From: Acidaminobacterium chupaoyuni
GTDB taxonomy: Bacteria; Bacillota; Clostridia; Oscillospirales; Butyricicoccaceae
Assembly: GCA_047936785.1 (NCBI GenBank)
Contig: CP176394.1
Length of the DNA stretch: 64,000 nucleotides
Direction: 5' to 3' (one strand)
Under the pieces are notes generated by a model. It searched no databases, was not told where the DNA came from, and worked only from the letters and a program-made list of their open reading frames with translations. The translations under genes were made by a program, and so were the position numbers. This document shows positions 1 to 8,002 of the stretch, in pieces (position 1 is the first letter of the stretch; each line of letters begins with the position of its first letter).

Positions 1-116
1 ATTTTACCATAGCTTCTTCTCTTTTGCATTCTTTTACGCAGAATTTCACTAACAGGCCAAATCACCAAATTGTTTTCTTGCCGCTCGTATCATTTTGCCA
101 AAATATTGTTAAGCAC

Positions 117-145
117 TTGAAACATTTTTCCGCTCAGCGTATACT
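117..145 (+). promoter_or_regulatory. Promoter of the AbgB-like gene
   Basis: A -35 box TTGAAA (117-122), a 17-nt spacer and a -10 box TATACT (140-145) lie about 60 nt before the start codon at 205. The first 116 bases are AT-rich and hold no gene I can recognise. Confidence 0.7.
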
Positions 146-204
146 GTTCTTATCTTTAAAATAAAGTTTTTCACTTTATTCAATATAAAAAGGTGGTAAT
201 TGTC

Positions 205-1656
205 ATGAACAAAGCAGAAGCTTTGCGCGTTATCGATCAAAAGGCGGATCTTCTCAATGATGTCAACGACAGCATCTGGGAATATGCCGAAACCGCGTTC
301 AAAGAATTCAAATCGGCCGACAAGCTTTGCGAGGCGCTGGAAAGCCAGGGCTTCCGGGTAACCAAGGGCGTTGCGGATATCCCCACCGCCTTCACCGCCA
401 GCTTCGGCAGCGGCAAGCCCGTGATCGGCCTGCTGGGCGAATTCGATGCGCTTTCCGGCCTGAGCCAGGTGGCGGGATGCCCCGAAAAAAAGCCTCTGGT
501 TGCCGGCGCGCCGGGCCACGGCTGCGGCCATAACTGCCTGGGCACAGGCTCTCTGGCGGCCGCCATCGCCGTGAAAGAATATCTGACTTCGAACCCCCAG
601 GTGAAAGGCACCGTGATTTATTTCGGCTGCCCCGGTGAAGAAGGCGGCTCGGGCAAAGCGTTCATGGCCCGTGAAGGCGTTTTCAAAGATCTGGATGTGG
701 CCATCACCTGGCATCCCGGCGCGACCAACTGCGTCACCAGCGGTTCTTCTTTGGCGAACTATCAGGTGGCCTACCGTTTTTACGGCACATCGGCTCATGC
801 CGCCGCCGACCCCCATCTGGGCCGCAGCGCGCTGGATGCCGTGGAGCTGATGAACATCGGCGTGCAGTTCCTGCGTGAACATATGATCGACGAAGCCCGC
901 GTGCATTACGCCATCACCAACCCCGGCGGCTATTCCCCCAATGTGGTTCAGCCCACGGCCGAGGTGCTTTATCTGATCCGTTCGCCCAAAAACCAACAGG
1001 TGGAAGAGCTTTATCAGCGCGTGAACAAGATCGCCCAGGGCGCGGCGCTGATGACCGAAACCCGTTTGGAAACAGAATTTATCAAAGGCTGCTCCAACAC
1101 CGTTCCCAACAACGCCTTGGAAGCGCTTTTATATGAAAATTTCAAAGAAGTGGGCGTGCCCCATTATACCGATGAAGAACGCGCCTTCGCCCGCGAAGTG
1201 ATCGCTCATTATGAAGCCGGCCCCAACGCTCAAGATAGCGCGGCGGGCGTCTGCACCGAATGGCGCGATGAGCTGAACACCTATTATAAAGATCATGGCG
1301 TCGATCTCAACGAATTCCTGCTTTCTCTGCATCCTTATGAAAAAGCAACACCCGGTTCCACCGATGTGGGCGATGTCAGCTGGAACTGCCCCACCGCGCA
1401 GATCCATGTGGTGACCTCCGCGGCCAAGACCCCGGGTCATTCCTGGCAGTTCACTTCCTGCAACAAGACCACCATCGCCCACAAGGGCGTCGCGGTGGCG
1501 GGCAAAGTGATGGCCGGCGCGGTGATCGACCTGTTCAATAACCATGAACTGATCGCCAAAGCCAAAGCCGAATTCGACCATCGTCTGGAAGGCAACCCCT
1601 ATAAATGCCCCATCCCTGCCGGCATCAAGCCCCAGGCGCTGGGTTCCAAAGCATAA
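205..1656 (+). CDS. abgB: M20-family amidohydrolase, AbgB-like
   Basis: A 483-residue cytoplasmic metallo-amidohydrolase. It resembles AbgB, the subunit of the enzyme that splits p-aminobenzoyl-glutamate into p-aminobenzoate and glutamate, and matches that family in length. The M20 zinc-binding landmarks are in order: LLGEFDAL near residue 75, GHGCGHNCLG near 105, CPGEEGGSGK near 147 and WHPG near 172; a dimerisation (lid) domain follows, starting with GTSAHAAADPHLGRS. I chose ATG at 205 over an upstream GTG at 193 because the GTG lies inside the ribosome binding site AAAGGTGG. No abgA or abgT partner is present, so the substrate could be another N-acyl amino acid. An intrinsic terminator follows at 1701. 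Confidence 0.8.
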   Translation: MNKAEALRVIDQKADLLNDVNDSIWEYAETAFKEFKSADKLCEALESQGFRVTKGVADIPTAFTASFGSGKPVIGLLGEFDALSGLSQVAGCPEKKPLVAGAPGHGCGHNCLGTGSLAAAIAVKEYLTSNPQVKGTVIYFGCPGEEGGSGKAFMAREGVFKDLDVAITWHPGATNCVTSGSSLANYQVAYRFYGTSAHAAADPHLGRSALDAVELMNIGVQFLREHMIDEARVHYAITNPGGYSPNVVQPTAEVLYLIRSPKNQQVEELYQRVNKIAQGAALMTETRLETEFIKGCSNTVPNNALEALLYENFKEVGVPHYTDEERAFAREVIAHYEAGPNAQDSAAGVCTEWRDELNTYYKDHGVDLNEFLLSLHPYEKATPGSTDVGDVSWNCPTAQIHVVTSAAKTPGHSWQFTSCNKTTIAHKGVAVAGKVMAGAVIDLFNNHELIAKAKAEFDHRLEGNPYKCPIPAGIKPQALGSKA

Positions 1657-1700
1657 ACAGCTTTCAAAAAAAGAGCCGCTGCACAGGCGGCGCACGAAAG

Positions 1701-1737
1701 AAAAAAGGAAGAGGCATAAAGTCTCTTCCTTTTTTGA
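1701..1737 (+). terminator. Terminator, likely bidirectional
   Basis: The arms GGAAGAG and CTCTTCC are flanked by an A-run on the left and a T-run on the right. It can therefore stop both the amidohydrolase and the converging gene that ends at 1817. Confidence 0.8.
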
Positions 1738-1816
1738 TTTTCGCGCAAGTGGTGAACAACGATTCGCCATTTTTCGCAAAAATATTACATTCAGTTTATT
1801 TTTTGCCTGGGAAATC

Positions 1817-2383
1817 TTAGAGGATGATCTCGCCTTCCACTTCGCCGCTGATGCCGGCCGCGTTGGCTTCATCGGTGTCGATGTGCATTCTCTTCAGGAA
1901 TTTATCGGAAACGCGAACAACGGTTTCATGGAAAGTCACGCTGCGGTCGCCGGTGGTTTTCACGCTGACGATCTGCTTATCTTTCAGGCCGAGTTCTGCC
2001 GCGTCGGCGGTGGTGATGTGAATATGGCGCTTGGCGGCGATCACGCCGCATTCCAGTTCCACTTCGCCGCAGGGGCCGACAAGCTTCACGCCGGGGGTTC
2101 CCGCGATATCGCCGCTTTCGCGAACAGGGGCTTTCAGGCCCAGCGCGCGGGCATCTGTAAAGGAAACTTCGATCTGGGAAGCAGGTCTTTCAGGCCCGAG
2201 GATGCTCATTTTCAGCGAGCCCTTGGGGCCTTCGACTGTCACTTTTTCTTCGCAGGCGAACTGGCCGGGCTGAGAAAGATCTTTCTTGCGGGTCAGCTGA
2301 TATCCGGCGCCGAACAGGGTTTCCACATCGGCGCGTGTCAAATGGATATGTCTTGCAGATGTTTCAATAATCACTTTTGCCAT
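1817..2383 (-). CDS. pduL: PduL-type phosphate acyltransferase
   Basis: A 188-residue phosphotransacylase of the PduL family, which exchanges acyl-CoA and acyl-phosphate (propanoyl or acetyl). The two family zinc-binding signatures are visible: SARHIHLT at residues 9-16, and AAKRHIHITTADA near 115 with MHIDTDEANAA near 166. It starts with ATG and an AAGGAG-type site. No microcompartment shell, aldehyde dehydrogenase or acetate kinase gene is next to it, so it probably acts in the cytosol as the phosphotransacetylase of fermentative acetate formation. It has no N-terminal encapsulation extension: its first motif begins at residue 9. Confidence 0.85.
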   Translation of the reverse strand: MAKVIIETSARHIHLTRADVETLFGAGYQLTRKKDLSQPGQFACEEKVTVEGPKGSLKMSILGPERPASQIEVSFTDARALGLKAPVRESGDIAGTPGVKLVGPCGEVELECGVIAAKRHIHITTADAAELGLKDKQIVSVKTTGDRSVTFHETVVRVSDKFLKRMHIDTDEANAAGISGEVEGEIIL

Positions 2384-2526
2384 GCTGTATAATCTCCTTA
2401 TTCATCTGCGGAATTTCCGCTTTTATATTAATTTTAATGTAACATATTTGCGCCGTTTTATCAACCGAATCCACAAAATAAAAATAGTGCATCAAAAATT
2501 TACGCGCAGTTTTGTAAAATTCACAC

Positions 2527-2555
2527 TTTACAATATGTATTTGTCGCATTATACT
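2527..2555 (+). promoter_or_regulatory. Promoter of the XRE regulator gene
   Basis: TTTACA (2527-2532) and TATACT (2550-2555) are separated by 17 nt. The start codon follows about 50 nt downstream. Confidence 0.65.
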
Positions 2556-2605
2556 TATATTACTCGTTTTAGTGGGTATTCTGTTGTTTTTTGGGGGGAG
2601 GAGTC

Positions 2606-3307
2606 ATGGTCAACGATTTTCCGCGGACCTTGTCGCTGTTGCGTCAGGAAAAGAAAATAAGCCAGAAAAACGCAGCTTGTGAGCTGGGAATTTCGCAGGC
2701 GCTGCTTTCCCATTATGAAAACGGCGTTCGTGAACCCGGGCTCAGTTTTGTTGTGCGCGCCGCAGATTTTTACGGTGTTTCCTGCGATTATCTTTTAGGG
2801 CGCACCATGTCCCGCGACGGTGCTTCCATCACCGTGGAAGAACTGGGCGATATGAGCGTGGAAAAGGGCAATGTGCTGCGCGGAAGCGTCATGGCGCTTC
2901 TGAACAAGAAGCTTCTCATCAATTCGGCGGGCATCCTTTTGGATATCATCGGCAAAACAGGCGATCGCGCGCTGATCACCCATGTTTCGGCCTATTTATC
3001 CACCGCCCTTTATAAAATGTATCGCCATGTCTATCTCATCGCGGGCCGTCATTCCGATTCGATGTTCTCGGTGCCTGCTTCGGCCTTCAGCGAGCTTTGC
3101 AACGCCGAAATGCAGCTGCGCGAATTTCAGCTGCGCGCCATGGAAGCCAAAAACCTGCAAAGCAAAGAACCGCTTGAATTCCCCGATATTTCCATTGACG
3201 CTTTGACGGAATCTTACGCAAATCTGGCGCCCGCTCTTTTTTCGACCCTTCACAATGTTTCAGAAGAATTGGAAAAGCTTCAAACCATGCCGCAAGCAAA
3301 AAAATAA
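2606..3307 (+). CDS. XRE-family transcriptional regulator
   Basis: A 233-residue DNA-binding protein. Residues about 5-65 form a Cro/C1-type helix-turn-helix, with SQKNAACELGISQALLSHYENG as the recognition region and DFYGVSCDYLLG closing the domain. The remaining ~165 residues are alpha-helical and not recognised. I chose ATG at 2606 because GGGGGGAGGAG sits 5 nt before it; an upstream TTG at 2591 lies in front of that site. The gene is divergent from pduL and shares a ~220-bp intergenic region with it, so pduL is a possible target, but this is inference. Confidence 0.8.
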   Translation: MVNDFPRTLSLLRQEKKISQKNAACELGISQALLSHYENGVREPGLSFVVRAADFYGVSCDYLLGRTMSRDGASITVEELGDMSVEKGNVLRGSVMALLNKKLLINSAGILLDIIGKTGDRALITHVSAYLSTALYKMYRHVYLIAGRHSDSMFSVPASAFSELCNAEMQLREFQLRAMEAKNLQSKEPLEFPDISIDALTESYANLAPALFSTLHNVSEELEKLQTMPQAKK

Positions 3308-3327
3308 ATCTTTTTTAAGAAAAAGGC

Positions 3328-3356
3328 TTGCTTTTTTCTCTGTGGCGTGGTAGAAT
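3328..3356 (+). promoter_or_regulatory. Promoter of the tRNA-Thr/tRNA-Tyr pair
   Basis: TTGCTT (3328-3333), 17-nt spacer, TAGAAT (3351-3356), about 50 nt before the first tRNA. Confidence 0.6.
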
Positions 3357-3408
3357 GATTCTCGCACTGATCGATACGGGTTTCGCCCCGAGTGCGCGAT
3401 GAAAATTC

Positions 3409-3484
3409 GCTGGTGTAGCTCAGCCGGTAGAGCAGCTGATTTGTAATCAGCAGGTCGGGGGTTCGATTCCGTCCACCAGCTCCA
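3409..3484 (+). tRNA. tRNA-Thr (anticodon TGT)
   Basis: Acceptor arms GCTGGTG and CACCAGC pair and the CCA end is encoded. The anticodon loop TTTGTAA is held by GCTGA/TCAGC, and the T-arm contains GTTCGATTC. Confidence 0.95.
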
Positions 3485-3487
3485 TAT

Positions 3488-3571
3488 GGGAGAGTTCCCG
3501 AGTGGCCAAAGGGGGCAGACTGTAAATCTGTTGCGCGAGCTTCGATGGTTCGAATCCGTCCTCTCCCACCA
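3488..3571 (+). tRNA. tRNA-Tyr (anticodon GTA)
   Basis: Acceptor arms GGGAGAG and CTCTCCC pair, the anticodon loop is CTGTAAA, and there is a long class II variable arm. CCA is encoded at 3569-3571. It lies 3 nt after tRNA-Thr, so the two are co-transcribed. Confidence 0.95.
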
Positions 3572-3579
3572 AGCATTGT

Positions 3580-3614
3580 AAGCACCGAGTTTAAAAACTC
3601 GGTGCTTCTTTTTT
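3580..3614 (+). terminator. Terminator after the tRNA pair
   Basis: Hairpin AAGCACCGAG / CTCGGTGCTT followed by a T-run. From here to 3871 I see no gene, only an AT-rich leader for the racemase. Confidence 0.85.
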
Positions 3615-3871
3615 GCGTTTTGGCATCATTTTTCATAACGCCCGAAACGCTGCCGGTGCAAATCAAAAATGAATTCAAAATAGCATTGTGCAGTTGCCGG
3701 AAAAGGCGTAAAATGAAACAAACGGTTTGTTTATGTGGTAAACTGTCTTATCGCGTAATTGCAAACCATGCGCGTCAACCGTTCTCTGCGCAGATCGTTT
3801 TTCTAAAATTTTTCTGCGCAAAAATTTACCGATCAACCATCGATCAATCTGAAATCTGCGGAGGTCATCAG

Positions 3872-4564
3872 ATGAAAAAATTAGGCTTAGTGGGCGGCAC
3901 TGGTCCCGAATCGACCATTCCTTATTATCACGGCATCGTTTACGGCGTTCAGAAGAAAATGGGATACGATATGTTCCCGAATCTGACCATCGAAAGCATC
4001 AATGTTTTTCAGGTTTTGAACTTCTGTCAGGAAGAAAAATATGATGAGCTCATCGATTATCTGATGACGGCCATCAACAACCTCATCAAAAGCGGGGCCG
4101 ATTTCGTGGCGCTGAGCGCCAACACGCCCCATATCGTTTTCGATCAGCTGAAAGAACGGTCATCCGTGCCGCTGGTCAGCATTCTGGAAGCCACCTGTGA
4201 AGAAGCCGTTCGGCTGCATTACAAAAAACTCGGTCTGCTCGGCACGATCTACACCATGACCGGCGATTTTTATAAAAAGCCGTTTTTGAGAAACGATATC
4301 GAGATCGTTGTGCCCGAAAAAAGCGAGATGGATCTTATCAACCACAAAATTTCCACCGAACTGGAACTGGGCATTGTGAAACAGGATACGCTGGAGATCT
4401 TCCAGAAGATCATTGAGCGCATGAAGAACGAGCAGGGCATCGACGCCGTCATCCTGGGATGCACAGAGCTGCCCCTTTTGCTCAGCGACGCGGTCAGCCC
4501 CGTTCCCTGTCTGGATACCATGCAAATACATATCGATACGCTGGTGAACAAAATCGTTGAATAG
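3872..4564 (+). CDS. Aspartate/glutamate racemase family protein
   Basis: A 230-residue PLP-independent amino acid racemase of the Asp/Glu family. It has the N-terminal GLVGGTGPEST loop and two pseudo-symmetric active-site motifs: LSANTPH (81-87) and LGCTELPLLL (196-204). The second catalytic cysteine (C197) is present, but the first position, Cys in two-base racemases, is Ala83. It may therefore act as a one-base, stereospecific or altered enzyme. ATG at 3872 follows GCGGAGG with good spacing; the frame is open further upstream but runs over the tRNA. Confidence 0.8.
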   Translation: MKKLGLVGGTGPESTIPYYHGIVYGVQKKMGYDMFPNLTIESINVFQVLNFCQEEKYDELIDYLMTAINNLIKSGADFVALSANTPHIVFDQLKERSSVPLVSILEATCEEAVRLHYKKLGLLGTIYTMTGDFYKKPFLRNDIEIVVPEKSEMDLINHKISTELELGIVKQDTLEIFQKIIERMKNEQGIDAVILGCTELPLLLSDAVSPVPCLDTMQIHIDTLVNKIVE

Positions 4565-4617
4565 CCGCGGCCTGCTTTGAGCCGCCGCGGTCTTTCAAAA
4601 AATCTCACGGCATCATC

Positions 4618-4653
4618 GAAACGCCTTCCCTTCCGGGAGGGCGTTTCTTTTTT
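4618..4653 (+). terminator. Terminator after the racemase gene
   Basis: AAACGCCTTCCC pairs with GGGAGGGCGTTT and is followed by TCTTTTTT. A second GC-rich inverted repeat (CCGCGGC...GCCGCGG) lies just before it at 4566-4590. Confidence 0.85.
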
Positions 4654-4773
4654 ATCGTGTCGAAACATTGTATCTCGCTTTTCACTGTGTTAAAATACAA
4701 AAGTGGTTTGATTCTCTTTCGGCCTTATTGGGTTTCTGAAAAATCGCAAACCGCACAGGATGGTGCAAAGATA

Positions 4774-5664
4774 ATGAAAAACACAAGAACGGCCGCCATT
4801 GCAGAAGCTTTTCTGGCGGCGGTTTTTTATGCCGTGAACATGCCCGCTTCCAAAGCACTGCTGGGGCATATCGCGCCCACCATAATGGCCGGGCTGTTAT
4901 ATCTGGGCGCGGGCATCGGCATCTGGCTTCTTTCGCTGACGGCCGGCAAAAAACTCGCCGCCAAAGAGCGGCTTTCAAAAGCCGATCTGCCCTATACCAT
5001 CGGCATGATCGTGCTGGATATCATCGCCCCCATCTGCCTGATGCTGGGGCTTTCCCACACGACCTCTGCCAATGCTTCCCTGCTGAACAATTTTGAAATC
5101 GTGGCCACGGCGCTTCTCGCTTTGGCGCTTTTTCACGAAGCCATCTCCCGGCGTCTGTGGGGCGCGATCCTGCTTGTCACCGCTTCCAGCTGCATTTTGT
5201 CTTTTGAAGGCGCTTCCAGCTTTCATCTCTCGTGGGGTTCCCTGCTGGTGCTGCTGGCGGCGACCTGCTGGGGGCTTGAAAACAACTGCACAAGAAAAAT
5301 CGCTTCGAAAGATACTTTTGAAATTGTCACTTTGAAGGGCATCTTTTCGGGTTCGGGCTCGCTGATGGTGGGGTTTCTCCTGGGCGAGCGTCTGCCGCCC
5401 CCGGCCTATGGCCTTCTGGCGCTGCTGCTGGGCTTTGTGGCCTATGGCCTGAGCATCTATTTTTATATCCGCGCCCAGCATGTCATCGGCGCCGCCAGAA
5501 CCAGCGCCTATTATGCGGTTGCGCCGTTTGTGGGGGCGCTGTTATCCTTTGTCTTTTTAAGAGAGCCCTTATCCACCCGCTATTTTATCGCGCTGGGGCT
5601 GATGTTCATCGGCTCGCTGATCCTTGTGGCCGATACGCTGATCCCTTCGCAGAAACACTCATAA
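4774..5664 (+). CDS. DMT-superfamily (EamA) transporter
   Basis: A 296-residue inner-membrane exporter with ten predicted hydrophobic helices. It is a tandem duplication of the EamA domain (first half to about residue 140, second half beginning near LLVLLAATCWGLENNCTRK). Members export amino acids, nucleobases or drugs; the substrate cannot be read from the sequence. I chose ATG at 4774 because it begins the first hydrophobic helix; the upstream extension (from 4657) has no membrane signal. Single-gene unit with a terminator right after it. Confidence 0.85.
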   Translation: MKNTRTAAIAEAFLAAVFYAVNMPASKALLGHIAPTIMAGLLYLGAGIGIWLLSLTAGKKLAAKERLSKADLPYTIGMIVLDIIAPICLMLGLSHTTSANASLLNNFEIVATALLALALFHEAISRRLWGAILLVTASSCILSFEGASSFHLSWGSLLVLLAATCWGLENNCTRKIASKDTFEIVTLKGIFSGSGSLMVGFLLGERLPPPAYGLLALLLGFVAYGLSIYFYIRAQHVIGAARTSAYYAVAPFVGALLSFVFLREPLSTRYFIALGLMFIGSLILVADTLIPSQKHS

Positions 5665-5671
5665 AAAGCAA

Positions 5672-5705
5672 AACGGCGGGGAACTGTTCCCCGCCGCATT
5701 CTTTT
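5672..5705 (+). terminator. Terminator after the DMT gene
   Basis: CGGCGGGGAA / TTCCCCGCCG with a 3-nt loop, then a T-rich tail. A second, plus-oriented terminator follows at 5742-5769 (GCAGAAG / CTTCTGC, six Ts). Confidence 0.85.
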
Positions 5706-5796
5706 CTTGTGCAAATTCAGAAAGCTTTCGCTTTATCGGTGCAGAAGTCTTTGGCTTCTGCTTTTTTATTGCGCCGATTTTGAAAAGCCGAAGCTT

Positions 5797-6198
5797 TTAC
5801 CCCTTGATGACCAAATGCAGCAAAAACGCCGCAAGCCCGCCCAGCGCGGCGGCACGGTGAATCTTTATCAGTTTGCCTTTGCGGCCGTAAAGCATCCATG
5901 CGCCGAGGATCGCCGTCAACAGCAGAAGCCCCGCGGCGATGACGCCGCTGTAAGAAAGCGGCTGCCCGCTGAGCTGAACGATCAGGTGGATGGAAACGGC
6001 GGCGGCAGCGCCGATGCCGAAATAGCGGTGATATTTGATAACGAACTGCATGATCTTCTGATAGATCTGCCGCAGCTTCGATTCTTTCGGCAAAGAAGCG
6101 ATCCACATGCGCTGCACGCGTTTCACAACAAATGTCAGCACAGAAGCGCCAAAGCATATCCCTGTGACCCAGCCTAAAAACTCGCCCAATTCTTCCAT
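5797..6198 (-). CDS. Small membrane protein with four paired histidines
   Basis: A 133-residue protein of unknown family with about four transmembrane helices (residues 8-26, 55-76, 83-104, 115-131). Two helices carry the same HR-x12-H pattern: H57/H71 and H114/H128, each pair exactly 14 residues apart, the spacing of heme ligands in b-type cytochromes. This suggests a compact di-heme or one-heme membrane cytochrome, but no known family is assigned. I chose ATG at 6198 because GGGAGAG precedes it; the upstream frame codes for a low-complexity Lys/Arg-rich stretch. It stands alone between two terminators. Confidence 0.65.
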   Translation of the reverse strand: MEELGEFLGWVTGICFGASVLTFVVKRVQRMWIASLPKESKLRQIYQKIMQFVIKYHRYFGIGAAAAVSIHLIVQLSGQPLSYSGVIAAGLLLLTAILGAWMLYGRKGKLIKIHRAAALGGLAAFLLHLVIKG

Positions 6199-6357
6199 AA
6201 ACTCTCCCCGTTTCTCTTCTTTTCGCGGCCAACCGCCGCTGCTGCGCTTATTATAATCTTTCACGGCCGCGGCGGCAATCTTTTTTTGTTCTTTTTTCCG
6301 TTTTTCCGCGGGGTGGTTTCGCTTTTCCGCCGCTTGCTTTTTTCGCCGTCGGGGCAG

Positions 6358-6410
6358 CAAAAAAGCCCTGAGCCAAAGCAGACGATCCGGCTCAGGGCTT
6401 TTTTATTTTC
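6358..6410 (-). terminator. Terminator, bidirectional
   Basis: AGCCCTGAGCC / GGCTCAGGGCT, flanked by A-run and T-run. It follows the kinase gene on the minus strand. Confidence 0.85.
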
Positions 6411-6427
6411 GGCTTGTCAAAAAGCTG

Positions 6428-7018
6428 CTATTCGATGGTCAAAATCTCATCTGCCTGCTCCGCCACAGAAAAAGCCGAAAAATACCGGTCTTCCAGGGGG
6501 ATCCATTCCGCAAGAAACCGTTTGAGTTTTTCGGTTCCGCCGCGCCGTTCGATGCGCCGCAGCTGTTCTTCGCGGGGGAGGGTCAAAAAGATCTTGTGAT
6601 CGATCTTTGGCAAAAATCGCGGATGGCAGCTGTAAACGCCTTCTAAAACCACCGGCCCGGGAGGCACTTCCACCTTTTCGCCCAGCCGCATGACGGCGCA
6701 ATCGAAACGGCGATAAGAAAACGCCCGGCCGCTGCCCAGCCAGGGCAGAACCTCTTCTTCGAAGCGTTCGTAATCGATATTGCCGCCCGGTTCCTGCCGG
6801 CGCTCAAGGTTCCTTTGCTCGGGGCGCAGAAAAAAGTCATCCATATGCACCACCGAAAGGCCGTAACGGCGCTTCATTTCTTCCGCCAGGGTGGTCTTGC
6901 CGCTGCCGCTGCATCCGTCAATGGCGATCACGACCTGCCTGTTCCCGGCCAAAACGCCGTCGATGTGTTCCCAAAGCTGTTCTTTGCCCGCGCAGCGGCG
7001 GCTTTGCCCGCAGCCCAA
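6428..7018 (-). CDS. Uridine kinase-like P-loop kinase
   Basis: A 196-residue ATP-dependent small-molecule kinase. The Walker A loop GCSGSGKTT is at residues 35-43, followed by HMDDFFLRPEQR, the acceptor-site motif of the uridine kinase/phosphoribulokinase group, and VVLEGVYSCHP. The start is TTG at 7018, which follows the stop of the ECF gene by one base and has AGAGGCG in front, so translation is coupled. Pairing with an ECF S-component suggests that the kinase phosphorylates the imported vitamin or nucleoside. The exact substrate is unknown; pantothenate, nicotinamide riboside or a pyrimidine are options. Confidence 0.75.
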   Translation of the reverse strand: MGCGQSRRCAGKEQLWEHIDGVLAGNRQVVIAIDGCSGSGKTTLAEEMKRRYGLSVVHMDDFFLRPEQRNLERRQEPGGNIDYERFEEEVLPWLGSGRAFSYRRFDCAVMRLGEKVEVPPGPVVLEGVYSCHPRFLPKIDHKIFLTLPREEQLRRIERRGGTEKLKRFLAEWIPLEDRYFSAFSVAEQADEILTIE

Positions 7019-7019
7019 T

Positions 7020-7544
7020 TTACGCCTCTAAGCCATCGAGGGCGTGCGTTCTTTTCAAAACGGTCATCAGCAGCGGCACCACCACCAGCTGGATGCAGAT
7101 GCCCGGCAGCGCCGTTACAAACGCGCCCGCCAAAAACATATTCAGGCCGTAAGCCTTGCCCGCAATGCCCATCAGCACAGCGTTCGCCACGCCCGAAACC
7201 GCGCGGCCCGCCAGCATGGCCGCCAGCAGCGCCACGAAATGGTTTTGCTTTTTCACCACAAGGCCCGTCACCGCACCATAGGTGGCCAGTTCAAACATCA
7301 TCGCCACGCCGATGGGGAACAAAATCGGCATCCCCGTGACGGCCCCCGAAAGCAGCGGAGTCATGGCGCCCACGATCAGGCCGTATTCCCACCCGCAGAT
7401 CAGCCCGCAAAGCAGAACGGGCAGATGCATCGGCAAAAAGATTCGGCCCGCGTTGGGGATCATGTGGAACGCCTGAGGCAGCGCCACGCCGGCGGCCAGA
7501 AACAGCGCCGCAAGCACCATCTTATACACTTGATTTTTCTTCAT
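7020..7544 (-). CDS. ECF transporter S component
   Basis: A 174-residue substrate-binding membrane subunit of an energy-coupling-factor vitamin transporter, with five to six hydrophobic helices. The family's turn LPMHLPVLLCGLICG (near residues 40-54) and GAMTPLLSG are clear. It would use shared EcfA/EcfA'/EcfT subunits encoded elsewhere, since none are nearby. ATG at 7544 is preceded by AGAGAGG. The mRNA has a ~250-nt leader with an intrinsic terminator, so expression is probably controlled by premature termination. Specificity cannot be assigned from sequence alone. Confidence 0.8.
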   Translation of the reverse strand: MKKNQVYKMVLAALFLAAGVALPQAFHMIPNAGRIFLPMHLPVLLCGLICGWEYGLIVGAMTPLLSGAVTGMPILFPIGVAMMFELATYGAVTGLVVKKQNHFVALLAAMLAGRAVSGVANAVLMGIAGKAYGLNMFLAGAFVTALPGICIQLVVVPLLMTVLKRTHALDGLEA

Positions 7545-7793
7545 TTTCGTTTCCTCTCTTCTTTGTGAAATTCTTTCTGAAAATAAAAAAACGCCGCGAA
7601 GCACACCTGCTTCCTTTTGGGAACAGGCGCAACACCTTCGTGGCATCGTTTTCTTTTTCATTTTTTCTTTCAGCGGCAGCGAGGCGGAGCGTTCTTCTGA
7701 TCGCCGAAAAAGAGCCGGATCTTTCCGATTCTTCCTGCATGGTTTTCCATGCGTTTGCCATCGCCTGTTCTTTGGAACAAGTAAGCCACTAAA
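7545..7793 (-). ncRNA. Unidentified structured leader, candidate riboswitch
   Basis: From the predicted start near 7793 the leader runs about 250 nt to the ECF start codon. It contains a small hairpin at 7772-7790 (TGTTC/GAACA type), the hairpin GCATGG-AAAA-CCATGC, and finally a long hairpin followed by seven Us at 7584. I compared it by eye with TPP, FMN, THF, preQ1, cobalamin and T-box cores and saw none. The final part (AAGGUGUUGCG) resembles a T-box only loosely and lacks the UGGN that binds the tRNA end. Confidence 0.5.
7584..7640 (-). terminator. Leader terminator before the ECF gene
   Basis: CGAAGGTGT...CCTGTTCC pairs with GGAAGCAGG...GCTTCG, and a run of seven Ts follows. It lies 40 nt before the start codon, so it must be bypassed for expression. 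Confidence 0.75.
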
Positions 7794-7800
7794 CGGTTTT

Positions 7801-7829
7801 ATTTTACCATTCCAAGCACTATTCGTCAA
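7801..7829 (-). promoter_or_regulatory. Promoter of the ECF-kinase operon
   Basis: TTGACG (7829-7824), 17-nt spacer, TAAAAT (7806-7801) on the minus strand: a near-consensus vegetative promoter. Confidence 0.8.
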
Positions 7830-8002
7830 TAAATTCCATCGATTTGAGCGGTTTTTTCTTCCTTTTTGGCCGGACTTGCACAGACGACCTTTCCTTTGAA
7901 TATTCTATGGGTATATGCGAAGCCATGGGCGCGGCTGCTTTGAAACCGTGGAAAATCCGTTTCAGCCGCTTCCGCGCCAATTATAGAATGGAGGCGTTCA
8001 CT

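Noticed and set aside
7844..8002. Longer start for sigK
   Set aside because: The extension has no homology to sigma factors and no ribosome binding site, while ATG 8003 has GGAGG in the right place.
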